Of a stretch of DNA of 64,000 nucleotides, positions 55,648 to 64,000 are shown one piece after another. The notes under the pieces were generated by a model that saw only the letters and a program-made list of their open reading frames with translations, did not search any database and was not told where the DNA came from. The DNA lies in NCBI GenBank assembly GCA_009777575.1, contig WRLO01000003.1, forward strand, positions 1 through 64,000, in the 5' to 3' direction. The stretch's first letter is position 1; every line of letters begins with the position of its first letter. A program made the position numbers and the translations under genes. This DNA comes from Candidatus Cloacimonadota bacterium (GTDB lineage: Bacteria; Cloacimonadota; Cloacimonadia; Cloacimonadales; WRIO01).

Positions 55648-56466
55648 ATGTCAGTAGTGACAATGAAACAATTGCTTGAAGCAGGGGTTCATTTCGGTCA
55701 TCAGACCCATAAATGGAATCCCAAGATGAAAAAATATATATTTATCAAGAGAAATGGTATTCATATTCTTGATTTAAAACAAACCGTTGATGCTATCAAT
55801 ACAGCATACAATCAGGTTAAAATAGTTGCCGGTAGAGGAGAACAAGTTCTCTTCGTTGGAACAAAAAAGCAAGCACAAGAAGCTGTGAAAGAAGCTGCAA
55901 TCAAATCAAATTCAAACTATGTGAATTTTCGTTGGTATGGTGGAATGCTCACAAATATGTCAACAATCCGCCGAACAGTAGAAAAAATGACATATTACGA
56001 ACAAATAGTCGAAGACGGAACGATAAATTCCTACACAAAACTCGAGCAAATCAAGATGAGAAGAGAATATATCAAGATAGAACGTTCTTTAGGTGGAATC
56101 AGAAAAATGGATTCTTTACCGGGTGTAGTTGTTGTAGTAGACACAAATTATGAGCATATAGCAGTGCATGAGGCCCGTCTCTTAGGTATTCCAATCATAG
56201 GCATGGTAGACACAAATTGCAACCCTGATGTAGCCGACTTTGTAATTCCTTCAAACGATGATGCTATCCGAGCAATCGATTTGATAATAGGAATAATGGC
56301 TCAAGCAGTAGTTGATGGTAGACAAACCTTGATGGAAGGTGCTTATGATTATGTAGACAAGACCATTCCTATAATGGATGTTGCTATTGGAGAAGCTTAC
56401 CATATCGAAGAAGAGATAGATATCGAGAGTTTAATTAAAGACATAAATCTAGAAACAAAGGATTAA
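55648..56466 (+). CDS. rpsB: 30S ribosomal protein S2
   Basis: A 272-residue S2. TMKQLLEAGVHFGHQTHKWN, FVGTKKQAQEAVKEAA, NFRWYGGMLTNMSTIRR and IIGMVDTNCNPDVADFVIPS are standard. The tail (VAIGEAYHIEEEIDIESLIK) is acidic and slightly extended. It starts the conserved rpsB-tsf-pyrH-frr block. Confidence 0.97.
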   Translation: MSVVTMKQLLEAGVHFGHQTHKWNPKMKKYIFIKRNGIHILDLKQTVDAINTAYNQVKIVAGRGEQVLFVGTKKQAQEAVKEAAIKSNSNYVNFRWYGGMLTNMSTIRRTVEKMTYYEQIVEDGTINSYTKLEQIKMRREYIKIERSLGGIRKMDSLPGVVVVVDTNYEHIAVHEARLLGIPIIGMVDTNCNPDVADFVIPSNDDAIRAIDLIIGIMAQAVVDGRQTLMEGAYDYVDKTIPIMDVAIGEAYHIEEEIDIESLIKDINLETKD

Positions 56467-56535
56467 ATGTTTTAATTTTGATGAATAACAAAATTATAAA
56501 CAATCCACAACTTATTTCAAAATAAGGAGAAATTA

Positions 56536-57132
56536 ATGGAAATTAACGCAAAATTAGTTAAAGAACTAAGAGATAAAACTGGTGCAGGGATGATGGACTG
56601 CAAAAAGGCATTACAACAATGTGAAGGCGATTTAGAGAAAGCGACAAATTGGCTTCGAGAAAAAGGAATAGCAAAGGCTATATCAAAATCAGATAGAGAT
56701 ACAAAAGAAGGCAGGATTTACTCATATATTCACACCAATTATAAAATAGGTGTGCTTGTAGAAGTCAATTGTGAAACAGACTTTGTGGCAAAAAATGAAC
56801 AATTTGAGGCTTTATGCAAGGATATAGCAATGCACATAGCTGCTTCAAACCCACTGGCAATTAAACCAGAGGACCTTTGTCAAACCTTTATTGAAAATGA
56901 AAAAGAGGTTTTCAGAAATAAAGCTATTAATGAAGGCAAACCGGATTCTGTAGTTCAAAAAATAGTTGATGGACAAGTCCAAAAATTATATAAAGAAAAT
57001 TGCTTGATGATGCAGGAATTTGTTAAAGATCCAAATAAAACAGTCCAAGAAATGATAGCAGAGGCAATAGCGACTATCGGAGAAAACATCCAGATAGCTC
57101 GTTTTACAAGATACATGCTTGGAGAAAATTAA
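56536..57132 (+). CDS. tsf: Elongation factor Ts
   Basis: Nucleotide-exchange factor for EF-Tu, 198 residues, the short form (many bacteria have about 280). The N-terminal UBA part VKELRDKTGAGMMDCKKALQ and LEKATNWLREKGIAKA are followed by the core VLVEVNCETDFVAKNEQFE, containing the TDFV motif that contacts EF-Tu. A single core subdomain is present, with VQEMIAEAIATIGENIQIAR near the end. A strong hairpin follows. Confidence 0.95.
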   Translation: MEINAKLVKELRDKTGAGMMDCKKALQQCEGDLEKATNWLREKGIAKAISKSDRDTKEGRIYSYIHTNYKIGVLVEVNCETDFVAKNEQFEALCKDIAMHIAASNPLAIKPEDLCQTFIENEKEVFRNKAINEGKPDSVVQKIVDGQVQKLYKENCLMMQEFVKDPNKTVQEMIAEAIATIGENIQIARFTRYMLGEN

Positions 57133-57145
57133 ACATACCATCACT

Positions 57146-57188
57146 TCCCACCACCTCACACACCGCTAGCGGTATGTGAGTGGTGGGA
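57146..57188 (+). other. Long near-perfect palindrome after tsf
   Basis: Left arm 57146-57166 and right arm 57169-57188 pair over about 20 bp, with one bulged C and one C/A mismatch, around the centre CCGC-TA-GCGG. A short GCGGGTGGTTTTT follows. It may act as a terminator or processing site between tsf and pyrH, or be a mobile palindrome; the T run is short and offset. Confidence 0.7.
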
Positions 57189-57232
57189 GCGGGTGGTTTT
57201 TGAAATCTGTTTACATATATCGTATTTCTAAT

Positions 57233-57283
57233 AGCAAACTTTTGAACCTCTCTAACAAAGAGAGGTAAAGTTAAGAGTTTGCT
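57233..57283 (+). promoter_or_regulatory. Nested hairpin in the pyrH leader
   Basis: An outer pair AGCAAACT (57233-57240) and AGTTTGCT (57276-57283) encloses an inner perfect hairpin CCTCTCT (57247-57253), loop AACAA, AGAGAGG (57259-57265). It ends 56 bp before the pyrH start. It looks like a folded leader RNA; no known riboswitch family is matched by eye. Confidence 0.5.
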
Positions 57284-57339
57284 TCCATGAGAGCAGCAAG
57301 AAGTGACCTCAAAAAAACGCTTAGGAGGACATAGTTTCA

Positions 57340-58032
57340 ATGCGTTTGATTTTAAAGTTGAGTGGCGAGTTTTTGTCAGGCGATAAAGGTTTTGGTTTTG
57401 ATGATGCTATCCTTGACCAGCTGACAGATGATATAATCGAAGTTGAAAACTTGGGTTATGAGATTGGAATAGTTCTCGGAGGTGGCAATTTTTTTCGTGG
57501 AAAAGAACTTGCGATGATAGATAGAGCAGCAGCAGACAATGTAGGAATGTTGGCAACAATCCAAAATGCTCTTGTAGTATCAGAAGTTTTGAGACAGAAA
57601 AATCGACAAGTTGAAGTTTATTCTGCCTTTCCCATAGATAAAATTGCTAAATATTTTACATATCAGAGCGCCGAAAAAGCATTAAAAATAAAAAAAATAT
57701 GTTTTTTTAGCGGTGGAACAGGAAACCCTTTTTTCACTACTGATACTGCTGCAATTCTCAAAGCTATCGAATTAAATTGTGATATTGTCTTGAAAGGGAC
57801 AAAAGTTGATGGTGTCTATTCTGATGACCCCAAAATAAATCATAAGGCAGTTTTTATACCTAAAATATCCTATATTGAAGTTTTACAAAAACAATTAAAT
57901 ATAATGGATATGACTGCTTTTTCTCTTGCACGAGATTATAAAATCCCGATAAGGATTTTTAATGTTACTAAAAAAGGTAATATAAAAAAGTCGCTGTTAG
58001 AAAGCGGTGTAGGAACAAATGTGTGCGAATAA
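57340..58032 (+). CDS. pyrH: UMP kinase
   Basis: Bacterial UMP kinase of the amino-acid-kinase fold, 230 residues (slightly short). RLILKLSGEFLSGDKGFGFD, GIVLGGGNFFRGKELAMIDR (phosphate-binding GGGNFFRG) and FSGGTGNPFFTTDTAAILKA are diagnostic. VLKGTKVDGVYSDDPKINH completes the ATP site. AGGAGGA lies twelve bases upstream. It sits in the conserved tsf-pyrH-frr order, but is separated from tsf by 207 bp of structured DNA. Confidence 0.96.
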   Translation: MRLILKLSGEFLSGDKGFGFDDAILDQLTDDIIEVENLGYEIGIVLGGGNFFRGKELAMIDRAAADNVGMLATIQNALVVSEVLRQKNRQVEVYSAFPIDKIAKYFTYQSAEKALKIKKICFFSGGTGNPFFTTDTAAILKAIELNCDIVLKGTKVDGVYSDDPKINHKAVFIPKISYIEVLQKQLNIMDMTAFSLARDYKIPIRIFNVTKKGNIKKSLLESGVGTNVCE

Positions 58033-58050
58033 AATATAAAGGAGACATTA

Positions 58051-58605
58051 ATGACAGAAGTTTTAAAACAAATTGAAGAAAAAATGGAAAAATCGTTTGA
58101 ATCAATGATTCATCTGTTTAGTAAAACAAGAACTGGGAGAGCTAGTGCTTCAGTGTTGGACGATATAAAAGTAAATTATTATGGTGCTCCAACTCCAGTT
58201 AAACAACTATCAAATGTGAATATTCCGGAACCAAGAATGATTACTATACAACCATATGATAAAACAACCCTTGGGGAAATCGAAAAGGCAATATTAGCTG
58301 CAAATCTTGGTATCACTCCTGAAAACGATGGTAATATAATCAGGCTTCCTTTTCCAGCTCTTACCGAAGAAAAAAGAAAAGATATCGTAAAACAAGTAAA
58401 AAAACTAGCTGAAGACACGAAAGTAGCAATTCGAAACATCAGAAGAGACCAAAATGAAATAGTCAAAAAAATGAAAAAGGATAGCGAAATAACTGAAGAT
58501 CAAGAAAAAAAAGCATTAGACGAAATCCAAAAATCAACTGATAAATGGATTACCAAAATTGATGAGGTTACTAAAAATAAGGAAAAAGAGATTTTAGAAG
58601 TTTAG
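58051..58605 (+). CDS. frr: Ribosome recycling factor
   Basis: A 184-residue RRF. SKTRTGRASASVLDDIKVNY, GAPTPVKQLSNVNIPEPRMI, the PEPRMITIQPYD segment, NDGNIIRLPFPALTEEKRKD and the helical C-terminus are all standard. AAGGAG precedes the ATG; it follows pyrH by 18 bp. It dissociates post-termination ribosomes together with EF-G. Confidence 0.97.
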   Translation: MTEVLKQIEEKMEKSFESMIHLFSKTRTGRASASVLDDIKVNYYGAPTPVKQLSNVNIPEPRMITIQPYDKTTLGEIEKAILAANLGITPENDGNIIRLPFPALTEEKRKDIVKQVKKLAEDTKVAIRNIRRDQNEIVKKMKKDSEITEDQEKKALDEIQKSTDKWITKIDEVTKNKEKEILEV

Positions 58606-58611
58606 GTAGTC

Positions 58612-58926
58612 ATGATGTTTTCAAACAATATACGCATAATTTATATGTATACAGTGTGTTTTATCACCTTAATGATGGCAATAGGTGGTATCATAGCCAC
58701 AGTAAGTAGCTTGGCAAATCTTTATTTTCCTGATGTTCCGATTCATTATCAGATGTCCGAGCCAGAAGAGTTTAGGTTGGCTGAAGCGAGAATAGAAAAT
58801 CAACGGATCAGAAGCATAAGAAATATTTTTAACTCTTCAATAGTATGGATAATAGCGATTCCTGTATTTACATTACACTGGAAGCAGATACCCAAGGATG
58901 AGATTACCCTTGATTGCAATGATTAG
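58612..58926 (+). CDS. Small two-helix membrane protein, paralog A
   Basis: A 104-residue protein with two membrane segments (about 9-37 and 77-95). The N-terminal IRIIYMYTVCFITLMMAIGG is nearly mirrored in the following gene (IRLFYMYSVLCITLFLSIGG), so the two are paralogs. The pattern resembles DUF5671-like membrane proteins of unknown function. It starts 6 bp after frr and overlaps the next gene. Confidence 0.65.
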   Translation: MMFSNNIRIIYMYTVCFITLMMAIGGIIATVSSLANLYFPDVPIHYQMSEPEEFRLAEARIENQRIRSIRNIFNSSIVWIIAIPVFTLHWKQIPKDEITLDCND

Positions 58927-59272
58927 TATTATTTTCTTTTTAGTTTTTATTATATTAATAATTTTACTAATATCGAAAATATTTAGAAGAAACAAAGATA
59001 ATTTTGCTAGATCTATCAGATTGTTTTACATGTATTCAGTCCTTTGCATAACATTATTTCTAAGTATTGGAGGAATGATTTTTGCGTGGACAAATATAGT
59101 AAATATAATGTTGCCAGAACAAAATATTTCTTCTTATTCTCCTATCAACAAAGATTTACATTTAATTAATCAAAGAAATTCTTCAATACGGGGTTTAATC
59201 ACATCTCTTACATCAGTAGCTGTTGGAATGTCTGTTTTTTACTATTACAAGAAAAAAGTGAAACGAAAATAA
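58898..59272 (+). CDS. Small membrane protein, paralog B
   Basis: A 124-residue protein with an extra N-terminal membrane helix (MISIIFFLVFIILIILLISK), then the shared IRLFYMYSVLCITLFLSIGG and a final helix (GLITSLTSVAVGMSVFYYY). ATG 58898 overlaps the previous gene by 29 bp with AAGGA too close to it; ATG 58919 (MISIIFF) is an equally plausible start, overlapping by 8 bp. Function unknown. The pair may work as a heteromer; this is inference from their coupling. Confidence 0.65.
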   Translation: MRLPLIAMISIIFFLVFIILIILLISKIFRRNKDNFARSIRLFYMYSVLCITLFLSIGGMIFAWTNIVNIMLPEQNISSYSPINKDLHLINQRNSSIRGLITSLTSVAVGMSVFYYYKKKVKRK

Positions 59273-59413
59273 GGCATTTATTATGATGCATATGTAGTTT
59301 TTAACATAGAGATACTGAGAACCTAGTGCATACCAGCAAAGTGAAAACTACAAAAAATATCTACATTTCCCCGTGTGTTCTCAAAATCTTTTCTATAACT
59401 GCTTTTAAAGTGA

Positions 59414-61588
<2,175 letters not shown>

Positions 61589-61618
61589 AATATACTAAAA
61601 TCTACATAAAATTAGATA

Positions 61619-63292
61619 ATGATACCTCCTGATATACTTATCCGAATAATCGGAATTTTGATAGGAATTTTTTTAGGTTTTTTAATTAAATCAAAGATCC
61701 TTGAAAGATATTTTTTATGGGAAACTATCAAACCATTTTTATTATGTCTGTTTGTCATAACATTTATTATGATGCTCGATAGATTGATGGATTTGATGAA
61801 CTTAATACTTGAAAAACAACTTGATATTATTACGATCATCAATTTATTCGCTTTGAGTTTTCCATTTATTTTTGCTTTGTCAGTACCAATGGCAGTCTTG
61901 ACATCTACAATCATGGCGTTTGGTAGGATGTCAGTCGACAAGGAATTGACCGCTACAAAATCAACGGGTATCAATGTTTTGAGAATGACAGGTTTATTAA
62001 TGATATTTATGATGATTATAGCGGTGGGAATGGCTTATTTCAACGATTATATCCTACCTGAGACAAATCATTTACTTAAAAATGTATTGATCAAAGTTAG
62101 TTATAGAAAGCCAATAACTGCAATAAAACCGGGTACATTTACAACGATGAACAATCTAACAATTTTTGCTCGTGAAAGAACTGATGAAGCTCTTTATGAT
62201 TTATTGATATTCAATTTAGAAAATGTTCGCTTTCCGCAGACAATATTTGCTAGGCGCGGAGAAATTTACTTAGATCCGCAGACAGATAGACTCCAAGTCA
62301 TTTTATATGATGGTGAAATGCATGAGCGTGATGTTGCAGAAGCTGAACAGTACCAAATAGGCACTTTTCAGAGATACACACTTTTTTTAGAAAATATGGG
62401 TTTTGGCGAGGATGACACCTCAACTGATTACAGAGGTGATAGAGAAATGACCTCATTACAAATGAGAGCTTTGTATAATGAAAGAAAACAAGATGTTGAA
62501 AACCTAAATAATGAGATAGCAAATTTTCAAAAAATTTTGGATGAATTGCAATCTGGTGAGGGAGAATTGCCTACAGAAGAAATATCAGAACGAGTCTTAG
62601 GTGACGATTTTCATAGATTGTTGATTCAGGATAGCTTAGATAATGCCGAAGCTCTCCCTTTGGTTCATAATATTCAAGAGATGGGAGAAGAAACTGAGTC
62701 ACAAAACAAGGGAGAGATTGCTCATTTGGGCTGGTATGAAGGTATGGACAATGTAGAATTTCATTTAGGAAGAAATGTTACTCAGCAATCTTCAATAGGT
62801 TCCAGAAGGTCCCAAACAACTCCTCCGAGAAACAGAAATGAAGAAATTAGAAGATATACAGTTATGATAAACCTTAGGCAGTCGCAAAAATCTGAAATAG
62901 AAAGACAAATGCGAAGATATCAGGTCGAAATGCACAAAAAATATTCATTGGGAGCAGCCTGCTTTGTAATGATGTTAGTTGGAGTGGCAATAGGGATAAT
63001 GACAAAAACAAGTGGTTTAGGGGTATCGTTTTCCTTTAGTTCTTTAATATTTGTAATATATTACATATTTCTTGTTATGGGAGAAGAATTTGGCAATAAA
63101 GGAACAATAAACCCAATATTTTCAATGTGGTTTCCGAGTTTATTTTTCTTCTTCGTAGGTTTATTTTTGCTTTATATAGCGAAAAGAGAAAAGAGATTTG
63201 ATGTGATGATGATATGGATTTGGATAAAAACATTTTACAGCAAAAAAATCAAAAATAAATTTAAAAGAAAAAAGAAAGAGTTGATTAGATAG
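61619..63292 (+). CDS. lptF: LptF/LptG-family permease (lipopolysaccharide export)
   Basis: A 557-residue YjgP/YjgQ permease, the membrane part of the LptBFG complex that extracts lipopolysaccharide from the inner membrane. Three N-terminal helices include IKPFLLCLFVITFIMMLDRL and LSFPFIFALSVPMAVLTSTI; the conserved ELTATKSTGINVLRM (coupling helix to LptB) is present. Three C-terminal helices follow (e.g. AACFVMMLVGVAIGIMTKTS). The periplasmic part is long because of a charged insertion (about residues 260-440), so the protein exceeds the usual 360-400 residues. The next gene is a second member, so the pair is LptF/LptG; which is which is by position. Confidence 0.87.
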   Translation: MIPPDILIRIIGILIGIFLGFLIKSKILERYFLWETIKPFLLCLFVITFIMMLDRLMDLMNLILEKQLDIITIINLFALSFPFIFALSVPMAVLTSTIMAFGRMSVDKELTATKSTGINVLRMTGLLMIFMMIIAVGMAYFNDYILPETNHLLKNVLIKVSYRKPITAIKPGTFTTMNNLTIFARERTDEALYDLLIFNLENVRFPQTIFARRGEIYLDPQTDRLQVILYDGEMHERDVAEAEQYQIGTFQRYTLFLENMGFGEDDTSTDYRGDREMTSLQMRALYNERKQDVENLNNEIANFQKILDELQSGEGELPTEEISERVLGDDFHRLLIQDSLDNAEALPLVHNIQEMGEETESQNKGEIAHLGWYEGMDNVEFHLGRNVTQQSSIGSRRSQTTPPRNRNEEIRRYTVMINLRQSQKSEIERQMRRYQVEMHKKYSLGAACFVMMLVGVAIGIMTKTSGLGVSFSFSSLIFVIYYIFLVMGEEFGNKGTINPIFSMWFPSLFFFFVGLFLLYIAKREKRFDVMMIWIWIKTFYSKKIKNKFKRKKKELIR

Positions 63293-63300
63293 GAGCAAAA

Positions 63301-64000
63301 ATGCGTGTTTTAGATAAATATATAGTTCGACAATATATTACGAGTTATTTAATAATTTTAATATCATTTTCTGTTTTATTTATTGTGATCGAAGTATTTG
63401 ATAGATTACCGAGAGTTTTGCGCCATACTTCAGATTTTTGGTTGATAGCTCAATATTTTTTATTAAGAGTTCCCTATTTATTTGTTCTAACATCACCAGT
63501 AAATGTTTTACTAGCAGGTCTGTTTTTAATGAATAGTTTATCAAAATACAACGAGTCTATAGCTATCAGAGCTGCAGGGATAAGTATTTTTAGGATGATA
63601 ACGCCGTTATTAATTATCGGAATTTTTATAAGTGCTATAGTAGCGCTTTTTGGAGAATATGTCATGCCCAAAGCTAATACTCGTCAGAACTACATTTACA
63701 ATGTTGAGATGAGACAGCGTGAGGTAGAAGATATCCGAATTAGGTCAAACATATATTATTCAGACGATAGGTTTATTTATTTCATAGGATTCTTTGATGG
63801 GTTTCAAAATAGAAAACGGATTATTGATATAACTCAGCTTGATTCTGACAATAGAATTATAAGAAAGATACAAGCCAATGAAGCAATCTGGAATGGAGAA
63901 GATTGGGAATTTGTAAATACTCATATCCGTGATTTTGATGATTCTGAACTGATAAATTATGCTTTTTTTCAGAACATAGTTTTACCTTATATCTCAGTCA
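63301..64000 (+). CDS. lptG: LptF/LptG-family permease, second subunit (runs off the window)
   Basis: Starts MRVLDKYIVRQYITSYLIIL and stays open to the window end (233 codons visible). Helices ILISFSVLFIVIEVFDRLPR and VPYLFVLTSPVNVLLAGLFL, and the SIAIRAAGISIFRMI segment (counterpart of the ELTATKSTGI region in the previous gene) are typical of YjgQ/LptG. It begins 8 bp after the lptF stop with TAGGAG before the ATG. The periplasmic jellyroll has just begun at the end of the window. Confidence 0.9.
   Translation, partial: MRVLDKYIVRQYITSYLIILISFSVLFIVIEVFDRLPRVLRHTSDFWLIAQYFLLRVPYLFVLTSPVNVLLAGLFLMNSLSKYNESIAIRAAGISIFRMITPLLIIGIFISAIVALFGEYVMPKANTRQNYIYNVEMRQREVEDIRIRSNIYYSDDRFIYFIGFFDGFQNRKRIIDITQLDSDNRIIRKIQANEAIWNGEDWEFVNTHIRDFDDSELINYAFFQNIVLPYISV

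Overview
The window is AT-rich and densely coded. It most likely comes from an anaerobic, amino-acid-fermenting bacterium of the FCB superphylum; Candidatus Cloacimonadota is my best guess. This is inferred from the combination of a 3-aminobutyryl-CoA ammonia-lyase / acyl-CoA dehydrogenase / EtfB cluster typical of lysine fermentation, a giant 2-hydroxyacyl-CoA dehydratase-activase fusion, a secreted peptidase with an FlgD/type IX-like C-terminal sorting domain, Gram-negative envelope genes (LptF/LptG, heptosyltransferases) and promoters resembling Bacteroidota promoters (TTGACA, about 16 nt, then a box ending in TTTG). No rRNA gene or species-level marker was used, so the taxonomy is not proven.

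Layout. 1-2.3 kb: the 3' part of a type ISP/IIG-like DNA methyltransferase whose 5' end is interrupted by a C/G homopolymer element, followed by a RhuM-like gene remnant. 2.3-5.1 kb (minus): etfB, a DUF4177-like small gene, acyl-CoA dehydrogenase and kal. 5.4-13.5 kb (plus): a large exported metalloprotease, an isochorismatase-fold hydrolase and the 1475-residue activase fusion. 13.5-23.4 kb (minus): queE, then a lipopolysaccharide/surface-glycan cluster of glycosyltransferases, an FkbM methyltransferase and a DUF6165 protein. This cluster shows active decay: one frameshifted gene, a partial duplicate, and a heptosyltransferase carrying four in-frame 126-bp tandem repeats. 23.37-23.87 kb: an intergenic region with four DnaA-box matches, a candidate replication origin. 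23.9-31.8 kb (plus): M28 peptidase, transketolase, gyrB, and a zeta-toxin-like kinase with a small partner. 31.8-37.2 kb: repeat-rich, with a transposase remnant, then (minus) a DUF3267 membrane protein, uvrA, tRNA-Pro and rpmB, then about 950 bp without a clear gene. 37.3-42.7 kb (plus): two paralogous secreted esterases flanking a restriction-modification cassette (two methyltransferases, the first with an internal stop, plus a PmeII-like endonuclease). 42.7-54.3 kb: M16 peptidase, DUF2179 protein, guaA, a putative lipoprotein, aspS-purN-ansA, and a repeat lipoprotein with a DUF6273-like end. 54.5-58.6 kb: rplM-rpsI, rpsB-tsf-pyrH-frr. 58.6-64 kb: two small paralogous membrane proteins, ligA, lptF and the start of lptG, which runs off the end.

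How the parts work together. The kal-acd-etfB group gives the later steps of lysine-to-butyrate fermentation (crotonyl-CoA formation, then reduction by flavoprotein electron transfer). The glycan cluster and the LptF/LptG pair build and export the outer-membrane glycolipid. The ribosomal/translation block is a standard housekeeping set. Two restriction-modification loci and the toxin-like pair are the accessory defence-type cargo.

The most distinctive feature is the number of small repeats, some inside reading frames: long G/C tracts, hairpin-plus-tail repeats, TGTCATTCTGAAC-type intergenic repeats, and the 126-bp coding array.
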